Below are positions 34,672 to 43,691 of a stretch of 64,000 nt of DNA, piece after piece; position 1 is the first letter of the stretch, and each line of letters begins with the position of its first letter. The position numbers and the translations under genes are program-made. The notes below the pieces were generated by a model. It did no database searches. It was given only the letters and a program-made list of their open reading frames with translations, and had not been told where the DNA came from. The DNA comes from Panacibacter ginsenosidivorans (GTDB lineage: Bacteria; Bacteroidota; Bacteroidia; Chitinophagales; Chitinophagaceae): NCBI RefSeq assembly GCF_007971225.1, contig NZ_CP042435.1, positions 5,211,501-5,275,500 on the forward strand, given 5' to 3'.

Positions 34672-35964
34672 TTACTTAATATCTACGTCCCGTTTTACGG
34701 GTCTGAAAGAAATTCTAAACAGTAATCGCAAACTTTGATCTGATGTAAAATATTTATAGATCCAGTTTACAAATATTTGCAAGCGGTTTTTTACACCAAC
34801 GATGAGCACCAGATGCAGGCCCATCCATACCATCCATGCAAGCCAGCCACCAAAATGAATTTTTGGTTTGGGAATATCTACAACAGCTTTGTGTTTACCA
34901 ACTGTTGCCATGCTGCCTTTGTCTTTATACTCAAATTCATCCTGGTAATGTTTGTTGCCTGTAACCTGCCTTATTAAATTAACCGCAAGATTTTTTGCCT
35001 GGTTAATGGCAACGTTTGCTACCTGCGGATGGCCATGCGGATACAAAGGGGTTTCCATATAAGAAATGTCGCCAATGGCATATACATTTTCAGAACCAAT
35101 GATCTTGTTGGTGCGATCAACTTTTATGCGATTACCGCGAACGATCAATGATGCATCAATACCAGCAGGTACATTGCCTTTAATGCCCGCAGCCCATATA
35201 ACTATTTTAGTGCCGATACTTTCACCGTTTGATAACAATGCATTCGTGCCATCATAACTCTTTACAACAGTTTGCGTTATTACTTCTACACCAAGTTCTT
35301 TCAAATATTTCAGGCTTTGCTCAGAACTCTTTTCGCTCATAGCACCCAAAGTTTTTGGACTTCCCTCAACGAGGTAGATCTTCATTTGTTTAAAGTCGAG
35401 GTCAGGATAATCTTTGGGCAAAATATTGTTACGCATTTCTGCAAGTGCGCCACTTACTTCAACACCGGTTGGTCCGCCGCCAACAACAACAATGGTCATC
35501 ATGCGCTGTAATGCCTGCGGATCTTTATCTTTTACAAGCAATGCATCTTCAAAATTTTGGATCAGCCTGTTACGAAGTTGCAACGCCTCAACAGTTGATT
35601 TCATGGGAAAAGCGTTTTCTTTCAAAACATCATTGCCAAAGAAATTTGTATCGGCGCCGGTTGCAATTACAAGACGGTCGTAATCAAAATCTCCAATGTC
35701 AGTAACAATTTTATTATTTGCAGTTTGTATTTCTTTTACTTCTGCCAGTCTAACATGTACATTCTTGCTGCCCTGGAAAGCTTTGCGCAGCGGGAAGGAA
35801 ATATTACTCGCATCAAGCCCTGCAGTTGCCACCTGGTAAAATAATGGCTGAAACTGGTGATAATTATTCTTGTCTATAAGTGTTACTTCAATGTCTTCTT
35901 TATTGTTAAGCCGGCGGGCAAGTTTTAGTCCTGCAAATCCACCGCCAATGATAATTACTTTCAT
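34672..35964 (-). CDS. ndh: Type II NADH dehydrogenase (NDH-2)
   Basis: A 430-aa membrane-associated flavoprotein that oxidises NADH and reduces quinone without pumping protons. It has an N-terminal FAD site (VIIIGGGFAGLKLARRL), a second dinucleotide fold for NADH (VVVGGGPTGVEVSGALAEM), the AIGDISYMETPLYPHGHPQVANVAINQAKN quinone/FAD segment and a C-terminal membrane-binding helix (GWLAWMVWMGLHLVLIVGVKN). It could feed electrons to the bd oxidase encoded at 55.5 kb. It has its own promoter 19 bp upstream. Confidence 0.92.
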   Translation of the reverse strand: MKVIIIGGGFAGLKLARRLNNKEDIEVTLIDKNNYHQFQPLFYQVATAGLDASNISFPLRKAFQGSKNVHVRLAEVKEIQTANNKIVTDIGDFDYDRLVIATGADTNFFGNDVLKENAFPMKSTVEALQLRNRLIQNFEDALLVKDKDPQALQRMMTIVVVGGGPTGVEVSGALAEMRNNILPKDYPDLDFKQMKIYLVEGSPKTLGAMSEKSSEQSLKYLKELGVEVITQTVVKSYDGTNALLSNGESIGTKIVIWAAGIKGNVPAGIDASLIVRGNRIKVDRTNKIIGSENVYAIGDISYMETPLYPHGHPQVANVAINQAKNLAVNLIRQVTGNKHYQDEFEYKDKGSMATVGKHKAVVDIPKPKIHFGGWLAWMVWMGLHLVLIVGVKNRLQIFVNWIYKYFTSDQSLRLLFRISFRPVKRDVDIK

Positions 35965-35982
35965 GAGATAAGTTTAACAGTA

Positions 35983-35990
35983 CAAATATA
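35983..35990 (-). promoter_or_regulatory. Candidate -7 box of ndh (TATATTTG)
   Basis: A full TAnnTTTG match on the minus strand, 18 bp before the ndh ATG, giving a leader of about 12 nt. Confidence 0.6.
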
Positions 35991-36062
35991 ATGAATTTTC
36001 AGAAATTATTGAAAGTTTATGAAATTATTATGAACCAATCTTTGCCACGGATGGCATCGCCT

Positions 36063-36082
36063 GTTGCGTCGCACTCTTGTGC
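36063..36082 (+). repeat. Single repeat arm, left orientation (locus 15)
   Basis: GTTGCGTCGCACTCTTGTGC with the ATGGCATCGCC outer flank, in the divergent region between ndh and marR. Confidence 0.85.
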
Positions 36083-36188
36083 AGCATGGCTATCTTCTGC
36101 ACAAAACATCAATTGTGCCAATATTTAAGTAAAGCCAGCACGCCAAATTAGAACTGTAAACTTTATTTTTCTGTTTCAAAAAACTTTT

Positions 36189-36196
36189 TACCTTTG
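36189..36196 (+). promoter_or_regulatory. marR-hut promoter -7 box (TACCTTTG)
   Basis: A full TAnnTTTG match 33 bp before the marR ATG at 36230. The adjacent inverted repeat begins directly after it. Confidence 0.65.
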
Positions 36197-36197
36197 A

Positions 36198-36221
36198 AAT
36201 TATATAAGCACTTATATAATT
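36198..36221. promoter_or_regulatory. Perfect inverted repeat, likely MarR operator
   Basis: AATTATATAAG-CA-CTTATATAATT is a perfect 11-bp inverted repeat with a 2-bp spacer. It starts one base after the -7 box and covers the predicted transcription start. Position and symmetry fit an autorepressor site for the MarR protein encoded immediately downstream. Confidence 0.65.
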
Positions 36222-36229
36222 TTCCCCTT

Positions 36230-36712
36230 ATGAACTTTTATCAATCCCTTGGTTATCTATTTTTTGGAACGAGATTAAAGCGGTTAAGCGAAGTTTTTCT
36301 TAATGATGTAAACAAGATATACAAAAAACATAAAATAAATTTTGATGCTTCCTGGTTTCCTATTTTTTATTTGCTTTCAGAACATGGTGAAGTTTCTATC
36401 CGTTATATATCCAATGAACTTAGAATTTCTCACTCTGCCGCAAGCCAAATGGTAAGCAGCCTGCAGCAAAAAGGATTTATTAAATCAACAGTTTCAAAAA
36501 CTGATGCAAGGCATAAAGTGGTAACCTTTACTGCTAAGGGGCAAAAGCTGCTACAAAAAATACAGCCTGTTTGGAGTGCTTTGCAAAAAGCTATGGATGA
36601 ACTTGGCAATGAAAGCATGCAAAGCAAAAAGCTGCTTGATGCCTTAACTGCAATGGAAAATAATCTTCAGAATGAAGGTGTGTATGAAAGAGTACAAAAG
36701 AAAATAAAATAA
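36230..36712 (+). CDS. MarR-family transcriptional regulator
   Basis: A 160-aa winged-helix regulator. The recognition region is SIRYISNELRISHSAASQMVSSLQQKGFI, followed by the wing DARHKVVTFTAKGQKLL. The start MNFYQSLGY at 36230 is chosen because upstream in-frame codons overlap the -7 box and operator. The gene is 11 bp upstream of hutH and so is the first gene of the histidine-degradation operon. It probably represses that operon, with urocanate or histidine as possible ligand (inference). Confidence 0.85.
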   Translation: MNFYQSLGYLFFGTRLKRLSEVFLNDVNKIYKKHKINFDASWFPIFYLLSEHGEVSIRYISNELRISHSAASQMVSSLQQKGFIKSTVSKTDARHKVVTFTAKGQKLLQKIQPVWSALQKAMDELGNESMQSKKLLDALTAMENNLQNEGVYERVQKKIK

Positions 36713-36723
36713 AGAAGATTGAC

Positions 36724-38283
36724 ATGAATGAATTTAAATATGGTATTGACAAATTAACAGTTCAGGTGGCTATTAACATTGCCGATGGAAAAAAGCGGGC
36801 ATCGCTTTCTGAAGAGGCCATTGATAACATAAGAGCCAGCCAGCAGCATGTTCAGGAAATTGTAAATAATAATAAAACTGTTTATGGTATCAATACGGGT
36901 TTTGGTATACTTGCCAATACAACCATTTCTGCCGAAGACACCACTATACTCCAACATAAAATATTACAAAGCCATAGTGTCGGGGTGGGTGAGAATATCC
37001 CGCTAGAAATCGCAAAACTAATGATGATCACAAAAGTTCACGCCTTATCACAGGGTTTTAGTGGCGTGCAATTGGCAACTGTCGAAAGAATTATCTGGCA
37101 CATAGAAAATGACATTATTCCCATTGTACCTGCAAAAGGTTCTGTTGGCGCTTCCGGTGATCTTGCACCACTTGCACATTTATTTTTGCCACTAATTGGT
37201 TTAGGGCAGGTTTATTATAAAGGAATGCTGCATGATACACCGGATGTATTACGTAAGATGCATGTATCTCCCATAAAACTCGGACCGAAAGAAGGTCTTG
37301 CATTGATCAATGGCACACAATTCATTTTATCTTTTGCAGCAAAGGCAGTGCAACGCATGCATAATTGTCTGGAAGCTGCAGATATTATTGGCGCCATGAG
37401 TTTGGAGGCATTGACCGGAACAAAAGCACCATTCGACGCACGTCTTCATCAACTGCGACCATACACCGGAAACAAACTGGTTGCGCAACGTCTGCGTTTG
37501 TTATTGCACGAATCAGCAATCATGCAAAGTCATGTTGATTGCGGTCGTGTACAGGATCCCTATTCTTTACGTTGCATGCCGCAGGTGCATGGTGCTTCAA
37601 GAAATGCATGGCTGCATTTGAAAGAGCTTACGGAAATTGAATTGAACGCAGTTACAGATAATCCAATTATTCTCTCTGCTAATGATACGATAAGTGGCGG
37701 TAATTTTCATGGACAACCTCTTGCATTGCCATTAGATTATGCATGTTTTGCAGCAGCCGAAATTGGTAATATTTCTGATCGTCGTTGTTATTTGTTGCTG
37801 GAAGGTAAATGGGGTTTACCAATGCTGTTAATGAAAGATGTTGGCTTGAACAGTGGCTTTATGATACCACAATATACAACTGCGGCGCTTGTTACAGAAA
37901 ATAAAACACTATGTTTTCCTGCAAGTGCAGATAGCATTCCAACTTCTCTTGGCCAGGAAGATCATGTAAGCATGGGCAGCATCAGTGGCAGAAAACTGAA
38001 CCAGGTTTTGGATAATCTTGAATACATTCTTGCCATTGAATTATTAAGTGCATGCCAGGCTATAGAATTTAGAAGACCATTGAAAAGCAGCGAGCTGCTT
38101 GAATATGCGCATGATTATGTGCGTGAGTATGTAGGGTTTGCTGCAGAAGACAGGATATTTGCAGATGACATTAATAAAGTTGCAGACATTATTAAAGATT
38201 TTTCTTTTGTGGAAAACGTAAACACGTTTGCAAATAATAAATCCATTGAACTGAACAAAGGATTTGATATGTTCCAATATTAA
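36724..38283 (+). CDS. hutH: Histidine ammonia-lyase
   Basis: HutH deaminates histidine to urocanate, the first step of histidine degradation. The 519-aa protein contains the MIO-forming tripeptide Ala143-Ser144-Gly145 in GSVGASGDLAPLAHL. Other family motifs are VYGINTGFG, GREEGLALINGTQ-like KEGLALINGTQF, QDPYSLRCMPQVHG, VTDNPI, GGNFHGQPLAL and PTSLGQEDHVSMG. The length and motifs are those of true HAL rather than tyrosine or phenylalanine lyases. It is the second gene of the marR-hutH operon. Confidence 0.95.
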   Translation: MNEFKYGIDKLTVQVAINIADGKKRASLSEEAIDNIRASQQHVQEIVNNNKTVYGINTGFGILANTTISAEDTTILQHKILQSHSVGVGENIPLEIAKLMMITKVHALSQGFSGVQLATVERIIWHIENDIIPIVPAKGSVGASGDLAPLAHLFLPLIGLGQVYYKGMLHDTPDVLRKMHVSPIKLGPKEGLALINGTQFILSFAAKAVQRMHNCLEAADIIGAMSLEALTGTKAPFDARLHQLRPYTGNKLVAQRLRLLLHESAIMQSHVDCGRVQDPYSLRCMPQVHGASRNAWLHLKELTEIELNAVTDNPIILSANDTISGGNFHGQPLALPLDYACFAAAEIGNISDRRCYLLLEGKWGLPMLLMKDVGLNSGFMIPQYTTAALVTENKTLCFPASADSIPTSLGQEDHVSMGSISGRKLNQVLDNLEYILAIELLSACQAIEFRRPLKSSELLEYAHDYVREYVGFAAEDRIFADDINKVADIIKDFSFVENVNTFANNKSIELNKGFDMFQY

Positions 38284-38305
38284 TAAACCTTACAAAACCA
38301 CTATC

Positions 38306-39178
38306 ATGAAACTTAATTTGCTCGACTATAAAGAACTAAGATCGTACCCGTCAGGATCAGGTATTGAGTTCCATGATGATAAAATTTATATTGTTGGTGA
38401 TGATGCAACAAGTGTATTAGTAACAAACACCCGTTGGAAGAAACTGGAAGAGATCAATCTTTTTGAAAGTGCTGAAAAAAGAATTTCAAAGAAACTTAAA
38501 GCAGACCTTGAAGCCACAGCTATACTGCATTTAGACGGGCGTGTTTATTTACTGGTAATGGGCTCCGGCTCGAAAGATAACCGCGCCAAAGCTATTTTGA
38601 TCGACACAGAAACAAACAAAAAAACTGAGTTCGATTGTACAAATTTTTACCAGCGCATAAGAACCGCAGGTATAGCTGATTTGAATATTGAAGGCGCTAC
38701 ACAGGTAAGCGATTGCCTTGTGTTTTGTAATCGCGCCAACAAAACGCATCCAGACAATCATTTCATTGTTACAAGTCTTGATTTCTTTCGCGACCAGCAG
38801 AACGCCCCGATCGATATACAGAAAGTAGATCTCTCGGAATATGAAGATACCATGGGTCTTTCCGGCGCATGTTATTCTTATAAACATGATTGGTTGTTGT
38901 TCACCACTTCAATTGAAGACACTGCAGACAGTTACCATGATGGTGTGATCGGCAAAAGTTATCTGGGCGTTATTGAAGATGCTTACCGCAAGATCATTAC
39001 ACACAGGCTGCGTGTAAATGAACTTATTGATCTGCCTGCAACGAATAAAAAATTCAACGGTTATAAAATAGAATCTGTTTGCATTCAAAGTGAAAGAAAA
39101 CACGCCATGAAACTGCATTTGGTTGCAGATAATGATACAGGCGTAAGTTATTTATTCAAGATCAGGATTAAGTTTTAG
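38306..39178 (+). CDS. Conserved hypothetical protein between hutH and hutU (290 aa)
   Basis: The function is not recognised; from memory it may belong to DUF6929 (unverified). The 290-aa sequence has no signal peptide and looks like a beta-propeller-type fold with repeated strands such as GIEFHDDKIYIVGDD, TAILHLDGRVYLLVMGSG and HDWLLFTTSIED. It starts 22 bp after hutH. An upstream in-frame ATG at 38264 overlaps hutH and is rejected. Its place in the operon suggests an accessory role in histidine or urocanate use. Confidence 0.75.
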   Translation: MKLNLLDYKELRSYPSGSGIEFHDDKIYIVGDDATSVLVTNTRWKKLEEINLFESAEKRISKKLKADLEATAILHLDGRVYLLVMGSGSKDNRAKAILIDTETNKKTEFDCTNFYQRIRTAGIADLNIEGATQVSDCLVFCNRANKTHPDNHFIVTSLDFFRDQQNAPIDIQKVDLSEYEDTMGLSGACYSYKHDWLLFTTSIEDTADSYHDGVIGKSYLGVIEDAYRKIITHRLRVNELIDLPATNKKFNGYKIESVCIQSERKHAMKLHLVADNDTGVSYLFKIRIKF

Positions 39179-39222
39179 TAAGGATTTTATGTAGCCATCT
39201 GCATGGCTGCTATTAAGCTTTC

Positions 39223-39305
39223 GTTGCGTCGCACACTTGTACTCAGGAATAAACTGCAACAATTGCTTCACAAAGTTCTGGAAGATGAAAGGATTGCGAC
39301 GCAAC
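39223..39305. repeat. Palindromic intergenic repeat, paired arms (locus 16)
   Basis: The left core at 39223-39242 is an exact GTTGCGTCGCACACTTGTAC. The right core at about 39286-39305 is decayed in its inner half (GGATTGCGACGCAAC). It separates the DUF gene from hutU. Confidence 0.8.
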
Positions 39306-39376
39306 GAAGATGCTATGAAAACTAAAGCTGGTATGCACAAAATAAAATCATTCCAATCAGATAAATCTTATATATC

Positions 39377-41053
39377 ATGGTTCAGACAGAAAAGCGTTAC
39401 GACGCGATTAAATACAAAACGCCAACCGGCTCGCAATTAACATGCAAAGGATGGATACAGGAAGCAGCATTGCGCATGTTGCTCAACAACCTCGATCCTG
39501 AAGTGGCAGAAAGACCCGATGATTTAATTGTATACGGTGGCCGAGGCAAGGCGGCACGCAACTTTGAAGCGCTCGATAATATTATTGCCGCCTTGAAAAT
39601 TTTAGAGAACGACGAAAGCCTGTTGATACAAAGCGGTAAACCTGTTGGTATTTTGAGAACACATAAAGATGCACCGCGTGTGTTGATCAGCAATTCTCAA
39701 CTCGTTCCCAACTGGGCTAACTGGAAACACTTTGATGAACTGGAGAAAAAAGGTTTAATGATGTATGGTCAAATGACTGCGGGCAGTTGGATCTATATAG
39801 GCAGCCAGGGAATTGTTCAAGGAACTTATGAAACATATGCTGCAGCAGCAGATAAACATTTTGGTGGATCATTGCGCGGAACACTCAATGTTACTGCTGG
39901 TCTTGGAGGAATGGGTGGCGCACAGCCATTAGCAATTACCATGAATGAAGGGGTGGCATTGATTGCAGAAGTAGAAGAGTGGCGTATTGATAAACGTTTG
40001 GAAACAAAATATCTTGATGAAAAATTCACAGATATTGATGAAGCAATTGATGCTGCATTGAATTATAAAAAGCAGGGTTTTGCAAAAAGTATTGGCGTGT
40101 TGTGTAATGCAGTTCATCTCTTACAAAGATTGATAGAAAGAAAAATCATTCCTGATACATTAACAGATCAAACATCTGCGCATGATCCATTGATTGGTTA
40201 TGTGCCGCACACATTAAGTAATGAACAGGCAAATGTATTGCGCAAAGAAAATCCGCAACAATATATTGATCTTAGTTACGATAGTATGAAGCTGCATGTT
40301 GAGTTAATGTTACAGTTGCAAAAAAATGGCGCCATAACTTTTGACTATGGTAATAACATTCGTGCAAGAGCACAGGAGCGTGGATTGCAGAATGCGTTTG
40401 ACTTTCCTGGATTTGTGCCTGCCTATATTCGCCCGTTGTTTTGCGAAGGGAAAGGGCCATTTCGTTGGGCAGCATTAAGCGGAGATCCAAATGATATTAC
40501 TGTTACAGACGAACTTATCATGAACATGTTTCCAAATAACAAAGGCATGATACGCTGGATGAAAATGGCGAAAGAAAGAATTGCATTCCAGGGTTTGCCG
40601 GCCCGCATTTGCTGGCTTGGCCAGGGCGAAAGAGAAAAAGCAGGTCTTGCATTCAACGAACTGGTACGCACCGGAAAAGTAAAAGCGCCAATCGTTATTG
40701 GTCGCGATCATTTGGATACAGGAAGTGTTGCGAGTCCCAACCGCGAAACAGAAGCAATGCTTGATGGCAGCGATGCGGTTGCAGATTGGCCGATCCTCAA
40801 TGCGCTTGTAAATACTGCCGGCGGTGCAAGCTGGGTAAGCCTTCATCATGGAGGCGGTGTGGGCATGGGTTACAGCATTCATGCCGGAATGGTGATTGTT
40901 GCAGATGGCTCAGATGATGCTGCAGCAAGGCTTTCACGCGTGTTGAGAAATGACCCGGGCATGGGTGTTATTCGTCATGCCGATGCAGGTTATGAGTTGG
41001 CCAAAGAAACATTGAAAAAAAATGATCTTGATTTTACAGAGCGATTGAAATAA
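39377..41053 (+). CDS. hutU: Urocanate hydratase
   Basis: HutU converts urocanate to imidazolonepropionate using tightly bound NAD+. The 558-aa length and motifs are canonical: [101 protein letters not shown] and [28 protein letters not shown]. It is separated from the DUF gene by a repeat (locus 16) of about 200 bp. hutI and hutG are not in this window. Confidence 0.96.
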   Translation: MVQTEKRYDAIKYKTPTGSQLTCKGWIQEAALRMLLNNLDPEVAERPDDLIVYGGRGKAARNFEALDNIIAALKILENDESLLIQSGKPVGILRTHKDAPRVLISNSQLVPNWANWKHFDELEKKGLMMYGQMTAGSWIYIGSQGIVQGTYETYAAAADKHFGGSLRGTLNVTAGLGGMGGAQPLAITMNEGVALIAEVEEWRIDKRLETKYLDEKFTDIDEAIDAALNYKKQGFAKSIGVLCNAVHLLQRLIERKIIPDTLTDQTSAHDPLIGYVPHTLSNEQANVLRKENPQQYIDLSYDSMKLHVELMLQLQKNGAITFDYGNNIRARAQERGLQNAFDFPGFVPAYIRPLFCEGKGPFRWAALSGDPNDITVTDELIMNMFPNNKGMIRWMKMAKERIAFQGLPARICWLGQGEREKAGLAFNELVRTGKVKAPIVIGRDHLDTGSVASPNRETEAMLDGSDAVADWPILNALVNTAGGASWVSLHHGGGVGMGYSIHAGMVIVADGSDDAAARLSRVLRNDPGMGVIRHADAGYELAKETLKKNDLDFTERLK

Positions 41054-41071
41054 AATTTCTGCATTGTAAAT

Positions 41072-41112
41072 AAAAATGCTGAGTAATTTTTCGTTCAGCA
41101 TTTTTTGTTTTT
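41072..41112 (+). terminator. Intrinsic terminator of hutU
   Basis: AAAAATGCTGA...TCAGCATTTTTT with a T-rich tail, 19 bp after the stop codon. Confidence 0.88.
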
Positions 41113-41147
41113 TATGAGCCAGACAACATAGCTGCTATGATGCTGTG

Positions 41148-41211
41148 GTTGCGTCGCACACTTCAATACTTAGCTCAATATTGAACAGGAAGTACAAGAG
41201 TGCGACGCAAC
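41148..41211. repeat. Palindromic intergenic repeat, paired arms (locus 17)
   Basis: The left core from 41148 is GTTGCGTCGCACACTTC and the right core at 41192-41211 is GTACAAGAGTGCGACGCAAC. It is one of the most compact pairs. Both outer edges are visible: ATGAGCCAGAC at left and AAGCCCGGGG at right. It lies between convergent hutU and the 424-aa gene. Confidence 0.88.
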
Positions 41212-41284
41212 AAAAGTATTATCGCAGTGCTTAAGCCCGGGGAATAAATATTTTATATAAGCAACAGCAATAAGTGAATTTTAT

Positions 41285-42559
41285 TTACTCAAGCGAGTCA
41301 TTATACACAGCTTCTGTTTCGCCGGGATAACGATAATAAGAAATTACAGCACGGCGTAATTGTTCGGCCAGTACAAATTTTGGGTTGTCTTTACTGTACA
41401 CAAAATCGGTACGTTCATTAGGGTTATAATCTTTGGCGCATAAAATATCATATACGTGCAGGAACTCCCATTTGCCAATGCGTATAAGTGGTTTGCGTTT
41501 TACCAGTATGCTGCAGAACACTTCACTTTTTCTACGGGTTTTTATACCAATGCATACACCAAATGTTCTTGAATCGTCATCATTAAGATATTTTACCAAA
41601 TGATGTTTCAGTTTTAAAGCTTCTATGTTATAATCTTCTACCTGGAAATTTAGTTCATTAGCTGCATGGCGCACATTGATCTGGTGTTTATCTAAAATGT
41701 CATTCCAGTCTTTTCGGCTTGCACCATTAATGCCTTTTATAATAATAGTTTTCCAGGGTGTAGAATATAATTGTTCAATACCTGTTTGTAAACAAAGCAG
41801 GCATATATCTTTCATGAATTTTATATCGTATAATTCATCACGTCTGTAAATGCCTAACCAATATTTATCGCTGTAGCGGTTCAATCCTTCATAATATGGC
41901 AGGTTGAAAGCAGGTAATGAAAGTGGCGCAGCAGCCGGCCTGGTATGAAAGCTGCCGGGCTTTATTTTTTCATATAGTTCATCTCCGCTTGCTTCTTTGT
42001 TATCATAAAACTTTTGCGTATCCTGCAGAATTGTTTCTTCTATAAGCAATGACATGCCGGCGATATCTTTGGTATGAACAATATCTTTCCACTCATATAC
42101 AATATTGGTTTTGGGAAAACGAATAAACAGGTGCCAGAACTGCGGTTCTGTAGGAGAGGCTACCCAATTAATGTTGCCGGTAAGTAAAGGTGTAAAACTT
42201 TGGTTGCTGTCGCTGATATTGATCTTTAAACGTGGCGTATAGGTAAAAGCATCCAGCACTTCTTTATATACATGCTCTTTGAGCCATGTATTAAGAATAA
42301 ACACTTCTTCTGCAGGACAGGAACTCATAATGTTGGGAAAGCTTTCCTGGTTTAATTCGTAAGTAAAACCAAGCGCTTGCAGTTCCGCGGTAAGATTATC
42401 CAGTTCTTCTATTTCCACATCGAAAAGCAGTTGTTGTCGAAGACCAAACCGAACATAGAGTAACCCGGATTTTGCTGCGGCAAGCAGAATGTTGTAAAGC
42501 TGACCGGGTGCAATAATCCCCCCTTTAAAATTAACTTTAATGGTATTAATATTTCTCAT
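41285..42559 (-). CDS. Nitrite/sulfite-reductase-fold protein lacking cofactor ligands
   Basis: A 424-aa protein related to the sulfite/nitrite reductase hemoprotein family. Residues 1-70 form a ferredoxin-like half domain (FKGGIIAPGQLYNILLAAAKSGLLYVRFGLRQQLLFDV), and PRLKINISDSNQSFTPLLTGNINWVAS aligns with the segment that normally holds the first two Cys ligands of the siroheme/4Fe-4S centre. Here those Cys are replaced. Only a CLLC later in the chain is present. It is therefore unlikely to be an active sulfite reductase. In some Bacteroidota a similar domain is fused to rubredoxin; no rubredoxin motif is present here. Role unknown. Confidence 0.65.
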   Translation of the reverse strand: MRNINTIKVNFKGGIIAPGQLYNILLAAAKSGLLYVRFGLRQQLLFDVEIEELDNLTAELQALGFTYELNQESFPNIMSSCPAEEVFILNTWLKEHVYKEVLDAFTYTPRLKINISDSNQSFTPLLTGNINWVASPTEPQFWHLFIRFPKTNIVYEWKDIVHTKDIAGMSLLIEETILQDTQKFYDNKEASGDELYEKIKPGSFHTRPAAAPLSLPAFNLPYYEGLNRYSDKYWLGIYRRDELYDIKFMKDICLLCLQTGIEQLYSTPWKTIIIKGINGASRKDWNDILDKHQINVRHAANELNFQVEDYNIEALKLKHHLVKYLNDDDSRTFGVCIGIKTRRKSEVFCSILVKRKPLIRIGKWEFLHVYDILCAKDYNPNERTDFVYSKDNPKFVLAEQLRRAVISYYRYPGETEAVYNDSLE

Positions 42560-42768
42560 GTTGAATGTGCTGCGTGTGGCTGAATGGTTTTGGTATAAAA
42601 AAATCGTTTGATCAAATATCTGAATTTTTTACAGGAACACTTGTTCGTATAACCGGTTTGTGAAAAATTATTCCTGTTTGATGCATAAAGAGTCAGCCAC
42701 GCAGCTCCTGTAACTATAGTCACGTACGCTTTTTAGAGAGTGCTATAACTTGCATCAAAATAAATAAC

Positions 42769-43143
42769 ATGCACACTATACAATTAACTACCCAGGATTT
42801 TAAAGAGAAGATATTCAACTATGAGACGGAGCAGGAATGGAAATACAAAGGCGACATACCTGCCATTATTGATTTTTATGCAGACTGGTGCGGACCCTGC
42901 AAAATGGTGGCGCCTGTATTAGAAGAACTGGCAAAGGAATACAACGGCAAACTGAATGTTTATAAAGTAAATACAGAGAAGGAGATTGAATTGTCCGCTG
43001 TTTTTGGTATTCAAAGTATCCCAACTTTTTTGTTTATACCCGTAGATGAGTTACCAATGATGCAGCCAGGTGCCTTTCCAAAAAAAGTGTTTAAAGAGAT
43101 CATAGAGACAAGGTTACTTACCAGGGAAAAGATTGAAAAATAG
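42769..43143 (+). CDS. Thioredoxin
   Basis: A 124-aa cytoplasmic thioredoxin with active site DFYADWCGPCKMVAP (WCGPC), cis-Pro segment SIPTF and an N-terminal extension (about 20 residues) before the core fold. It has no signal peptide. A TAACTTGC box near 42747 is the probable promoter. The neighbours suggest no dedicated partner. Confidence 0.93.
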   Translation: MHTIQLTTQDFKEKIFNYETEQEWKYKGDIPAIIDFYADWCGPCKMVAPVLEELAKEYNGKLNVYKVNTEKEIELSAVFGIQSIPTFLFIPVDELPMMQPGAFPKKVFKEIIETRLLTREKIEK

Positions 43144-43200
43144 ATTCCCAAAAGGGGTTGAAAAAATAAAATGATTTTGTAAACTTAAAATCTTTAGGTT

Positions 43201-43407
43201 ATGAACGAACTTACTATTCATGTTAAGAATATTAAATGCGATGGTTGCGTACAAACTATTAAAAATAATCTGCAAGGTGTGGGCGGCGTAGTTACTGCAG
43301 ACGCCTCAAAGGAAAATCAAACAGTAACTGTTACGGGAACCGATCTCAAGCAAAATGTTATAATAAAAAAACTTCTTGAGATCGGTTATCCGGCAACAGA
43401 TAATTAA
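43201..43407 (+). CDS. Heavy-metal-associated (CopZ-like) protein
   Basis: A 68-aa single HMA domain (ferredoxin-like beta-alpha-beta-beta-alpha-beta). The metal-binding loop is KCDGC in VKNIKCDGCVQTIKNNL. Such proteins carry Cu(I) or similar ions to ATPases or efflux pumps. It is convergent with the DUF2892 gene at the end of the RND efflux operon, which may use the metal. The metal is not determinable from sequence. Confidence 0.88.
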   Translation: MNELTIHVKNIKCDGCVQTIKNNLQGVGGVVTADASKENQTVTVTGTDLKQNVIIKKLLEIGYPATDN

Positions 43408-43441
43408 TCATCACTTTTTTATTTTTTTTAGACCTCTTTAT

Positions 43442-43470
43442 AAAAATGCTTATTATAAATAAGCATTTTT
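43442..43470. terminator. Bidirectional terminator between the HMA gene and the DUF2892 gene
   Basis: AAAAATGCTTATT-ATA-AATAAGCATTTTT is a perfect 13-bp stem. It overlaps the stop codon of the minus-strand DUF2892 gene. Confidence 0.85.
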
Positions 43471-43669
43471 ATTTTTTACATGATGTACCCTCCACGCCGA
43501 ATGCATCGAGTATTTTTTCAAGCGGGCAAAATTTAGTAAAAGATGATTGCAGCAGGTTAACACCTACAAATGCCGTAAGCCACAGCCAGTGTATGTTTAC
43601 AAAAAAAGCAAGTACAATACTTGTCAGCACAAACGTACCAGCAACCGCCCGAATAATTCTTTCTCTCAT
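43469..43669 (-). CDS. DUF2892 (YgaP-like) membrane protein
   Basis: A 66-aa protein with two hydrophobic helices (AVAGTFVLTSIVLAFFV and WLWLTAFVGVNLLQSSF) and the family's C-terminal CPLEKILDAFG. DUF2892 proteins often accompany rhodanese, thiol and metal-stress genes. It is the last gene of the efflux operon, 22 bp after the PII-like gene. Confidence 0.85.
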   Translation of the reverse strand: MRERIIRAVAGTFVLTSIVLAFFVNIHWLWLTAFVGVNLLQSSFTKFCPLEKILDAFGVEGTSCKK

Positions 43670-43691
43670 TGTTTTATTCTTATTTTATGAA

